A DNA stretch of 64,000 nt, taken from Dolomedes plantarius (Eukaryota; Arthropoda; Arachnida; Araneae; Dolomedidae). Under the pieces are notes generated by a model. The model saw nothing but the letters and a program-made list of their open reading frames with translations, made no database searches and was not told where the DNA came from. The stretch covers positions 196,246,960-196,310,959 of the forward strand of contig OU015492.1 in assembly GCA_907164885.2 (NCBI GenBank), written 5' to 3'. This document shows positions 23,091 through 31,640 of the stretch, in pieces (the stretch's first letter is position 1; each line of letters begins with the position of its first letter). Both the position numbers and the translations under genes were made by a program.

Positions 23091-23175
23091 CGATAAAAAG
23101 GGGTTTTGCCAAGCCATTAGTGTCATCAGAAAGGAATACATTTGCCTGTAATGTCTGCTATTTACTGTTTTTTTT
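23091..23175. repeat. Diverged dispersed repeat, member B (weak)
   Basis: GGTTTTGCCAAGCCATTAGT then GTCATCAGAAAGG resembles the matching part of 22160-22325 and 60029-60165. The enclosing 74-codon frame (23015-23239) is probably chance. Confidence 0.3.
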
Positions 23176-23239
23176 TTGCTCCAGAGTTTTAAATCTTACT
23201 TTATCCTTGTTGAGAAAACTTTCAAAAATTCCTAGATAA

Positions 23240-23609
23240 TACGCTGCGGAAAAAAATAAATTTAGGATTATCAATGTTCCTCTTATGTAAGAATAAATGT
23301 CGTTATTCCTTAAAACTTTGTTTATTTTATGTATATTTTAAATAAAAGCGAAAGACATTGAAAATCATATTTTAATCCTCACATACTTTATTTACCACAT
23401 CTTGTCATTTTTAAATATTTGTTGTCATTGATTCTATTCAGTTTAGTACTATTTTCGAGAGCATTAGGGATTAATTGAGAGAGAAAAATGCTAAAAGTCA
23501 TTATTATTGAAACATAATTCTGGATGATTAAAATCATTTGAACGTATTTGTAAGGGAAAGTTTTACGTAAAACTCACAGAATTTCTGGGAGACTCATTTT
23601 ATTGTAATA
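23240..23609. other. Non-coding stretch
   Basis: Nothing recognised. Confidence 0.5.
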
Positions 23610-24299
23610 CTAGGGGAAAACCCGTACTTCGCTACGGAGTACATTAAAATTAAATACAACGGTCAACGTATGCAATTTATGCCAAAAAATAAATATATAT
23701 ATTTATAATAAATGCGATGATCAATGTATACAATTGATGTAAAATATATATCTATCTATATATATATATTTATAAAAAAATCGCAACGGATATGCATTTT
23801 TTTTGGATAATATCCAATCGTCTGCTGCATTAGAAAGAAAAAAAATATTTTTTTTGTCTATTTAGTTGTTACGCAAGTGACGATAAATTTATTGAAAGTA
23901 CCAGAAAAAGAAATCACGTGGTCAGCATTTAATAAATTAAATTCTAAAATTTAATCTTTAAAAATTCACCAAAAATCAGGAAATGGAGGTAAAATTCGAA
24001 AAAAATTTCATTTTGAAGGAATTTTTATGATCTTTCTCGTGATATAAATTTTATAACCCTCAATGTATTATTTTAAATGCAAACGTAAAAAAAGTTTAAA
24101 AAACAGCTTAAAAATTTAATTTAAAAAAATCGAAGAAGAATTTTTGAAAAATCTTTCTTAGTGAACCCCTACACTATTAGAAGAATCGCCATGCAAAATT
24201 TCAGCCCTTTAGTTCCAGCGGTTTGGTCTGTGCGTTGTATGTCAGTCAGTCAGTGAATGAATGAATGAGTCAGTTACGGAACTGTTTTATATATATAGA
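23610..24299 (-). mobile_element. Helitron-like element, copy 3 (first of a head-to-tail pair)
   Basis: On the minus strand it starts TCTATATATATAAAACAG and ends GGGTTTTCCCCTAG followed by T. The hairpin CCGTA-GCGAAG-TACGG lies just inside the CTAG end, as expected for a Helitron 3' terminus. Length 690 bp. Its TC start directly follows the CTAG end of copy 4, with no intervening base. Confidence 0.8.
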
Positions 24300-25069
24300 C
24301 TAGCTGAAAACCCGTACTTCGCTACGGAGTACATTCAAGTTAAATACAGCGGTCAATGTATGCAATCAATGCCCCAAAAAATATTTATAAAAAAATCGTA
24401 ACAGATATTTTTATAGACAAAATAATGTAGAAAAAAATGTTGAAATTAAATCTAATATAACATACTAAAGAATATAGTACAGTTAATTTAGTAGTACAGT
24501 TTGAGGAACATTTCTTTTACTGTATTTTAATATTATTTTGGATAATGTCCAATCGTCTGCCGCATTAGAAAGAAAAAAAAAACTATTTTTTTTGTCAATT
24601 TGTTTCGTTGATATGGACGTGACGATAAGTTAATTTAAAGCATCACAAAAAAAGAAACTGCGTGATCAGCATTTAATAAATAAAATTCTAAAATTTAATC
24701 TTTAAAATTTCACCAAAAATCAGAAAATGGAGTTAAAGATTCGAAAAAAAAATTTTTAAAGGAAATTTCAGGATCTTTCTTGTGATATAAATTTTATAAC
24801 ACTCAAATTATTATTTTAAATACAAACTTTAAAGAATGTTTGAAAAACAGCTTAAAAATTTAATTTTAAAAAAATCTAAGAAGTATATTTTCAAAAATCT
24901 TTCTTAGTGCACCCCTATACTTTAAGAAGAATCGCCATGCAAAAATTCAACCCTTTAGGTCCAGCGGTTTGGTCTGTGCATTGTATGTCAGTCAGTCAAT
25001 AAATCAGTCAGTCAGTCAATAAATCAGTCAGTCAGTCAGTCAGTCAATTACGGAACTGTTTTATATATA
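24300..25069 (-). mobile_element. Helitron-like element, copy 4 (second of a head-to-tail pair)
   Basis: Ends on the minus strand in GGGTTTTCAGCTAG with a perfect 5-bp hairpin (CCGTA/TACGG). The other end reads CTATATATATAAAACAG, one base short of the TC form, so the exact outer edge is uncertain by a few bases. It shares about 100 bp with copy 1 (around 24400-24540) that copies 2 and 3 lack. It has the longest GTCA run (24988-25045). Confidence 0.78.
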
Positions 25070-25145
25070 TAGTATATAAGGAAGACTGTTTTTCATGTTA
25101 AGGAAATTATAGTCAAGTTAATGTTATTTCATAAATTTTGTCCAG

Positions 25146-25297
25146 AAATCACTGGTCCAAAATAAGCCAAAAGTTACACCACTTCAATGTAAAAAAGAGA
25201 TCCAGATCATATGACAACCATGAACCACCGAAATCTGACTCTATAGCCCTTGAAGATGCCGGAAGCGCCCTGGTGACTCAGAATATCGTTGGGAGAG
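25146..25297 (+). CDS. Candidate host exon, protein unrecognised
   Basis: A frame open from 25138 to the stop at 25347 encodes NHWSKISQKLHHFNVKKRSR, then SYDNHEPPKSDSIALEDAGS and more. It is preceded by a good splice acceptor (ATTTTGTCCAG, ending 25145) and contains a donor-like GAG|GTAACT at 25297/25298. If spliced there the exon is 152 bp; if read to the stop it is a terminal exon of about 66 codons. Base composition is less AT-rich than the flanks and the peptide is hydrophilic, like a cytoplasmic tail or linker. I cannot assign a family. No companion exon is visible nearby. Confidence 0.35.
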
Positions 25298-25347
25298 GTA
25301 ACTGTGGCAATTCTCTGTTATTAGATGGAGAGTTATTATGTTCCTAA

Positions 25348-25725
25348 CGTGAAATGAACTCAATGGTAAAATTTTGCTGTGTGATCTTAAAAATTATTCC
25401 TTAAAACCTTAAAGTAGTACATAGGAATTGTATTTTTTCTTTGAATCATAATGTTTGTCAAATCGAACAGCGCCACAATTGACCAAAAAAAGGATTTGTA
25501 GTAGGAATGATTTTCCCCAAAATCATGAAATAGTTGCAATATTTTGAACTTTACTTAATAGCAACAGGACTAAAATTAACAGCATTAAAAAGTATACTTT
25601 ACTGCAAAAAGGTGTTTAGTTGATTTCCCAAGAAACACAAGGTGCTCTTCTTTCTCCATCATATAGTTATTTTAAACTTTTTTTTAAGAAATTCGAATAT
25701 TAATTTCATACGAAAGGGGATTTTT
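25348..25725. other. Non-coding stretch
   Basis: Nothing recognised before the TTAA element. Confidence 0.5.
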
Positions 25726-25729
25726 TTAA

Positions 25730-27332
25730 GGCTACACAGTACCCTAAAAATGACAAAAATATCGAATTTTTTTTAATTGCATTTTTTAATGGTCCATACT
25801 ATTGTGAATCTTGACTCCAAATTGTAGATCTGAAATCCAAATAGTTTTAAAGATATTTGAACTTTTCTGAGTGTTGTCAGTCTCAAAATGTGACAGCTGA
25901 GGGGGCGTGGTTAGTTTTGTTTTGATTGTTTTGATTTTGATCATTTTGATTTTGAAGCAAATATTCTTATAATTTATTCTTATAATTATTCTTATAATTA
26001 ATTAAATAAAAATAATTTGGAATGAATGAACTCCTTGGCTGAATCGGTAATTAATTGCAACTTTTACTACTCAAATCGTTTCTGTTTGTTTACGTTTTGA
26101 TTCTATTTGAGAGATCATTACTGTCTATCTAATATACATAAAAAGGACTATTTCAAGACCAGTATTAGATTTTACACAACGTTTTATCAACTTAGAAGCT
26201 TTGTATTGAAATATTTTGTTGTTTTTATACATTTTTTCATTGAGAAAATACCACGACCAAAACGTTCTCGCGTTGCTAAGAAACATGTGTTGAAGAAATG
26301 GCAGACAAATGTAAACAGTAATTCTAAAACTCATCCTTCTGCAGATACAAGTGTGAGAATTCAGAATATAAATGTTTTGAAAACAGGTATTGTGGATAAC
26401 ATTCAACATATATCTGCTGCATCAAAATATATTTTTGTTGATAGTGAAAACTTGAATAATTTATTTACAAATTTGCGAGGCAGCTCTTGTTATAGTGCAT
26501 CTTTGAAACTTTGTAGAAAGCTGGTTATTTTTAATTTGCATTATTTATTATCAATATTTTGTATATGTGTATTGTCTTTACAACTTTTAGGAAAATATTA
26601 GCTAAATATCAGCTAATCTGTCATTGTCGTTAACATTGCTATTGATATTGTGCAGAAACATATTTTGAATAAGAAAATATATATTCTATTATATTGAGTT
26701 AAAATTATGTTTTAGTACATCTTATAAGTGGGAAATAACATATAAAAAAAATTAGAGCTCTACAAACATTTTTAGTTTTTGTTTTTTGCCTTTACAAACT
26801 TTAAATGCATTTTTCTCAGACTTTTATTTTTGTTGATGTTAGTGTTTGCTATTCCCTAAGGATTTTTTTATTTTGAAGATAGAGTCTTGAAATTTTTTGT
26901 ACACACTTATATATATATGTACTACAATAATTAGTATTGTATTTAGATCTGAGGGTTATAGTTATTTTTTTTTTAAATGTCGAAGTCAATATTTCCAAAT
27001 TTTTCGTGTTTTTTTCAGGTTTCGCTACAAATTTTTTTTTAAAAATTTAAATAAAAGTTACATCTTTAATTCCATACTAACTTTTGTTCCCAATAATCCA
27101 ATGAATATAAATCACTTAAAATAACTAAAAAATATTGAAAACTAAAAATGTTATAAAAGTTTTAAAATACTTCAAAATTTTTAAAAAACTTTAAATTTTA
27201 AAAATGGTGCTTGCTAAAATGATTTTTTTTTTACCAGAATTAGTTTAATTTTATAATCTCAAACAAAGTCATTAATTATTTTTATTGTAACTGTCTCCAA
27301 AAAAATTTTTTGAAAAAGGGTACTGTGTAGCC
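25730..27332. mobile_element. TTAA-flanked TIR element, 1.6 kb
   Basis: Perfect 15-bp terminal inverted repeats GGCTACACAGTACCC at both ends are flanked by TTAA (25726-25729 and 27333-27336). It carries a 164-codon ORF (separate entry). TTAA insertion is used by piggyBac and Kolobok elements; the GGCTACAC ends are not piggyBac-like (CCC), which leans towards Kolobok or a relative. This is a different family from the other TTAA elements here, since neither ends nor interior match. Confidence 0.88.
26107..26601 (+). CDS. Short ORF inside the TTAA element, probable transposase remnant
   Basis: The 164-codon frame opens from a TTG-type codon at 26107; the first in-frame ATG was not established. 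Residues from about 46 onward (IPRPKRSRVAKKHVLKKWQT) form a strongly basic stretch like the N-terminus of a DNA-binding protein. It is followed by a Ser/Asn-rich linker and a segment YIFVDSENLNNLFTNLRGSS with Cys on either side. This order recalls the N-terminal part of the Mutator-like/Kolobok-type transposases common in arthropods (recalled, not searched). The last 35 residues are hydrophobic and may be read-through of non-coding DNA. No catalytic domain follows, so the element is non-autonomous. Confidence 0.45.
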   Translation: MRDHYCLSNIHKKDYFKTSIRFYTTFYQLRSFVLKYFVVFIHFFIEKIPRPKRSRVAKKHVLKKWQTNVNSNSKTHPSADTSVRIQNINVLKTGIVDNIQHISAASKYIFVDSENLNNLFTNLRGSSCYSASLKLCRKLVIFNLHYLLSIFCICVLSLQLLGKY

Positions 27333-27336
27333 TTAA

Positions 27337-27680
27337 TATGATTAAGCTGTAGTTTATCGAACACCAATTCTCTCAGGTGATTCCCCATGTCTGTCTAAAA
27401 CATAAACTACATTCATTATTATTGTTATTCATTTTATCACAAACTAAAAATGTTGTCCTGTGTTGAAAGGTTATGCACAATGAAGTTAGTCGCAACCCCT
27501 ATTTTTAATTACAATAACTGGGGACTTAATGACAGTTTTATTTTAGAAGATATGATAATAAATGTGCACTAAGAAATATTCAGTATTGATTATTTTGAAA
27601 TAAAGTTAGGAGATTAATCATAACAATCTCCATTGTTACCGCTACTGTCTTCTACCGATTTTTGTGCCGAAGATTTCAAC
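27337..27680. other. Non-coding stretch
   Basis: No gene or element boundary was recognised between the TTAA element and the tRNA-like block. Confidence 0.5.
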
Positions 27681-27686
27681 GATCCT

Positions 27687-27928
27687 TAGCGTGGTGCTAT
27701 TGCGGTGGACTTCTGTTCTGACGGTAGCGGTTCGAACCTAGCCGTTCTCCGGCACGCCTATTTCTTTTAAAAAATTAACTTTAATTATTAACTAACGTAA
27801 TATTAATTTAAGGTATTATTTAGGTTATTATTAAGGTAAAAAAAGATTTACAATTTATTGGCTATCAACTGGAAATTTATTGGTATAATATTTTGTTCAA
27901 CCCGGACAAAGTCGGGACGGGCCGCTAG
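27687..27928 (+). mobile_element. tRNA-like block followed by a Helitron-type 3' end
   Basis: 27687-27697 (TAGCGTGGTGC) resembles a polymerase III A box and 27729-27739 (GGTTCGAACCT) is a perfect B box, about 31 bp apart. The flanking sequence does not fold into a proper T arm or acceptor stem, so it is not a functional tRNA gene. Downstream the unit ends CCCGGACAAAGTCGGGACGG, then GCCG and CTAG|T (27925-27928), with a CCCG/CGGG hairpin, as in non-autonomous Helitrons. No 5' TC end was found. It may be a SINE head captured by, or lying beside, a Helitron. Confidence 0.5.
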
Positions 27929-28249
27929 TACACCATAAAACACTTACTTTTCACGATTAAAATCTTTGTAGCATTGAATCAAAGATTGAAAAAATCCATT
28001 TAATGTACGCAAGTAACAGACAGAAGTGGACAAACCTTGCCCGAAGACTTGCTTATAAAGGGAAAGTGTGACGCCACCAACCCGTGAGCGGATATATTGT
28101 GAGAAAATAGGATGTAAGTATCCATTGTTTGGGTTCTTTGTTCTAGGTAGGAAGTTACAGTTGTTTCATGTGTTGAAAATATGAAATTTGGTAAGTTTCT
28201 AAGAAGGATGAAAAGGAACCATGGTAAATGGTGGTGGAAAGACGTAAAT
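27929..28249. other. Non-coding stretch
   Basis: Nothing recognised. Confidence 0.45.
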
Positions 28250-28257
28250 GCCGATCA

Positions 28258-28729
28258 CAGGGAACCGACTTTGACCCAATGGGGCCCTGGGCAAAGCAGA
28301 CTTTGGGGGCCCCCTCCAAGGACATATCCAGAGGGAGGCCATGTGCCCTCCCCCTCCAGGTGTAGATTTCCACATGAACATGTGGGACACTCACCAAGGC
28401 CCCCCCCCCATAAATTCGGACCGGAAATTCAAAAAATTTTCGACCAAAAGTCAAACATTTGAAAAATAATAATAATAATAATAATGAGTTAATTAATTTA
28501 CTTTTAATGTTAATAAATAAATTCAGGAAATTTTCTTTTGAAATGAATATAGTGGGTGCACTGTGCTCCACCCAGGATTTTTTTCTGTATCCGCCACTGC
28601 CCACCTTTACTGAATTAACCTAAAACCAAATTTTCAAAAATATGTACAACTTAATACTAAATTAGGGGGCCCCATAAATTTGGGGGCCCTGGGCAAGTGC
28701 CCCACTTGCCCATGCGGAAATCTGGGCCT
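28258..28729. mobile_element. hAT-type MITE, GC-rich ends, possibly composite
   Basis: The left end is CAGGGAACCGACTTTGACCC and the right end the inverse of CAGGCCCAGATTTCCGC. GCCGATCA flanks both sides (28250-28257 and 28730-28737; the last G is shared with the terminus). GGGGCCCTGGGCAA occurs near both ends. The interior has (AAT)n at 28466-28485. A further hAT-like terminus on the minus strand near 28605 (CAGTGGCGGATACAG) suggests a second MITE end nested inside. The 149-codon minus-strand frame across it is Pro/Gly-rich noise. Confidence 0.8.
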
Positions 28730-28737
28730 GCCGATCA

Positions 28738-29003
28738 TGGGGGGGTGAAAACTAGTAAAGATGAACAATACCTTATAACTAAAAACAGTTAGTGAAAGGG
28801 AAACAAAAATGATCCCGACATCATAAGTAAATGCGTGTGGAAATGATTCAATGTCATGAAAAAAAAGTTTATTGGGCTCTCGACACTGCAGGTTTCCCCG
28901 ATGTTGTTCCAAAAGGTAATTCGCAAAGTCTTATCACAGGGGCATCATAATAAGATCCCCAATATTCACAATCAACTTTAGTTCGACCAAATGTCATTCA
29001 TTC
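28738..29003. other. Short non-coding interval
   Basis: Separates the hAT MITE from the TTAA element; no feature. Confidence 0.5.
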
Positions 29004-29007
29004 TTAA

Positions 29008-30645
29008 GGGGATGGTGGACTTTCAAATTACCAAAAATTGAACAAAAATTGAAATTTTTTGGGGTGTGTGACATGGAACTCGACTTTGTAATTATTTTGA
29101 TTAATATACTGTTTTATCTCTAAAAAAATATATATTTTCTGATTTCATAATTTCGATACAACATTAATTCGGTTTCATGCACATTTATAAGTGTATCTAT
29201 TTTTTTTTTGTATATCTTAAAATATATATGTGCTGAAAATCATTCCTGTGGTTTTTCGTACCGGCTTTTGAGGGAAGAAGGTAATATGCCTCCCGTATGC
29301 AATTAGTTGTGATCTGTAACAGTACGTATAGTACACAAGGTCATGTGCACAGAAGGGAGAATTACTTGCCACCCTCTAGGTCATTAAGGGGACATAGTTT
29401 CCCCATAGCAACGGCCCAGCAACCATCTTTTAACCAATAATATCGCTGAAAGGTGTTAATTGTTCGAGAACATTTTCTGACCTCTGCTTTTCCGGTGCTG
29501 GAAATTTTTTAACGGTTTTTTTGGGAAAGTTGAAGAAAAGGCCGCTACTGTTAGACACCTGTAGGTTGTCCGCTCTTCAGCGAGTCGCCATTTTGTATGA
29601 TGATTTTTCTGGTCTGTTTTTTTTGACCGAGTTTTAGATACGAGATATAATCTTCAGTCTCCAATGAGGGTGGTGGTGAGTAATAATAATTTGTAATATA
29701 TTTTATCAGGCGAGAGCACAGAATAATTAATATATGTAACTAGGATTTATTATGTGTTCGAATAATCTTTTTATGTATGTAGATAATTATTATGATGTTT
29801 TCTGTGAAAATTTGTAATTAATGAAAAAAATTGATTTTAAGTAAAAAGAAGAGAAATTAAAATGTTAACATTACCTATTAAATTTGAGTTTTTTTAATAG
29901 TTATCTCACACATGTGTCAACAATTTTTTTTTAAAGTGCCACTATACGATCATCTATTTTATTACATGTTCTAATTCCACATAATAGGGGGTGTATTAAT
30001 ATTTTAAAAACACGTAAATATTGGAATAAAATGCATTTAAAATATGTAGTGAAAAGTAAAATGAAAACTTGGTGGCTTTAGAAAAGTAAGTATTAAGGGT
30101 AGGTGAAAAAACATTTTTTAAAGGGCTTTTTCTCAAAATCAGAAAATTCTAGATTTGCAAGTCTTTTAAATGCTCCTCGCGTCATAATTTTTGACGAAAT
30201 TTTATAAAATTTATTATAAAGACTCCTGTAGTACATCAAAATAAAGTTATGTATCCATTTTAGGATTCGAGGTCATTCAGGTTATTAAAGTTTAACTTAA
30301 GTGTAGAAAAGTACAAAAATTTCACGAAAATTCAGAGTAGAAGCATAAAAATATTTCCTAAAAATTAACTATTCAAAGAAAGTACAAAATAATACATAAC
30401 TTTGTTCAAAATATATTTATAAGCAATATCAATGCAAAATTAAGGCGGAAAGTTAAATACTGAGTTGCAAGGAACATTTAAAAAAAAGTCATTTAATTTA
30501 AATTTTTTTAATTATAATTTAAAAATTTTTTTTATAAAATTTTATAAGGGGTTTAATATCTTCATACTTTAATGAATATATATGCAAAATTTCATATCTC
30601 TGAGGTAAAAATTTCAAAAATCGCTTTAAAAGGTCCACCATCCAC
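29008..30645. mobile_element. TTAA-flanked foldback element, 1.64 kb
   Basis: Ends are GGGGATGGTGGAC (left) and the inverse of GTGGATGGTGGACC (right), between TTAA at 29004-29007 and 30646-30649. The right third matches 17860-18379 nearly line for line. It contains the same inverted AAATGCTCC...GGAACATTT pair seen in 7372-8078. The middle (about 29250-29650) is less AT-rich and looks unrelated, including CCCCATAGCAACGG and CGCCATTTTG; it may be captured DNA. No ORF of note, so non-autonomous. Confidence 0.82.
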
Positions 30646-30649
30646 TTAA

Positions 30650-31264
30650 GAACTCATGGTGGCTTCCTATAGAAGACCACTACCCTGACTGCCTGGCTTT
30701 TTATCTGTGAAACGTTATGCTCGAGTTGTGTCAATTGCATATTAGTTTGTGTATATGACCGTATTAAAGACTGAAATAAAATGACGCAGCACCGTGAATT
30801 TGATAAACTTAATTAGCTTCTATTATTTGTGTGCCAAAGTCATGCGAGAAACAGCTATTAAAAATTAAATCATTTTCTGGAGTATGTTTTAATCATTATT
30901 ACCAGGAAATAACTTTCATAATTTTCTGACTTTTAATGAGTGAGTGCGAAATTTAGACGTTATTGATGGTGTTTAAATTCCAAAAAAATTGTACTGTTAC
31001 ATTACCAGAGGAAGATCTTTAATCATCAGTAAAACAGACTCGCTATGTACTGTATGTAACGTACATGCTACGACGATATAAAATGCGTAAGATATTTGGA
31101 TAATTCTTTATAAGTATGCGCTCCACATTTGTCTAAACGCATTTTTTTCTGTATTTAAAATGAACTAGTTGGTACCAGTCACAGTATGACGGCTGGATAG
31201 TAAATAAATACACTAATACACAAATTATACTCAACACATCACTGACAATTGTTGAAAATCATAA
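30650..31264. other. Non-coding stretch
   Basis: No feature recognised. Confidence 0.5.
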
Positions 31265-31640
31265 TAATGCGCAGAAACAAATATAAGCGGCCTCGTGCTT
31301 AGTGAATATCTAAAGCCAGATTTAAAAATATCACTGAGCATGCGTAGAAAGCAATTTTTTTTTAAAATTGTACAATATCGCTAATTAAACATCGTGAAAT
31401 AAACAATTTCCATCAGGTTAAATCTTATATTACACAAATAATTATAATTATTATCATAATTATCATAAAAATAAAAAAGGCAGAGAGAGAGAGAGACTGA
31501 TTCCTCGGAATAAACGTGTTTATCATTAAAACATGTCACTGAGCATGCGCAGAAACAGTGAGTTTCTAAAGCCAGTTTTAAACATTTCACTGAGCATGCG
31601 TAGAAATCAATTTTTAATTGTAAATTATCGCTAATTAATA
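31265..31640. repeat. 256-bp direct duplication with repeated GCATGCGCAG motif
   Basis: CACTGAGCATGCGTAGAAA occurs at 31332 and 31588, in each case preceded by TCTAAAGCCAG and followed by an AATT-rich block and ATCGCTAATTAA. A further CACTGAGCATGCGCAGAAAC lies at about 31536, and GCGCAGAAAC at 31268. An (AG)n run is near 31482-31495. No coding frame. Confidence 0.8.

Noticed and set aside
27687..27760. Functional tRNA gene
   Set aside because: A and B boxes are present but acceptor and T-arm pairing fail, so I call it tRNA-like only.
28155..28604. 149-codon minus-strand ORF, Pro/Gly-rich
   Set aside because: Covers a GC-rich hAT MITE; composition reflects the MITE ends, and there are no domains.
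31265..31640. CRISPR-like array because of regularly recurring motifs
   Set aside because: Only two or three copies, spacing is not uniform, repeats are imperfect, and the genome is eukaryotic.
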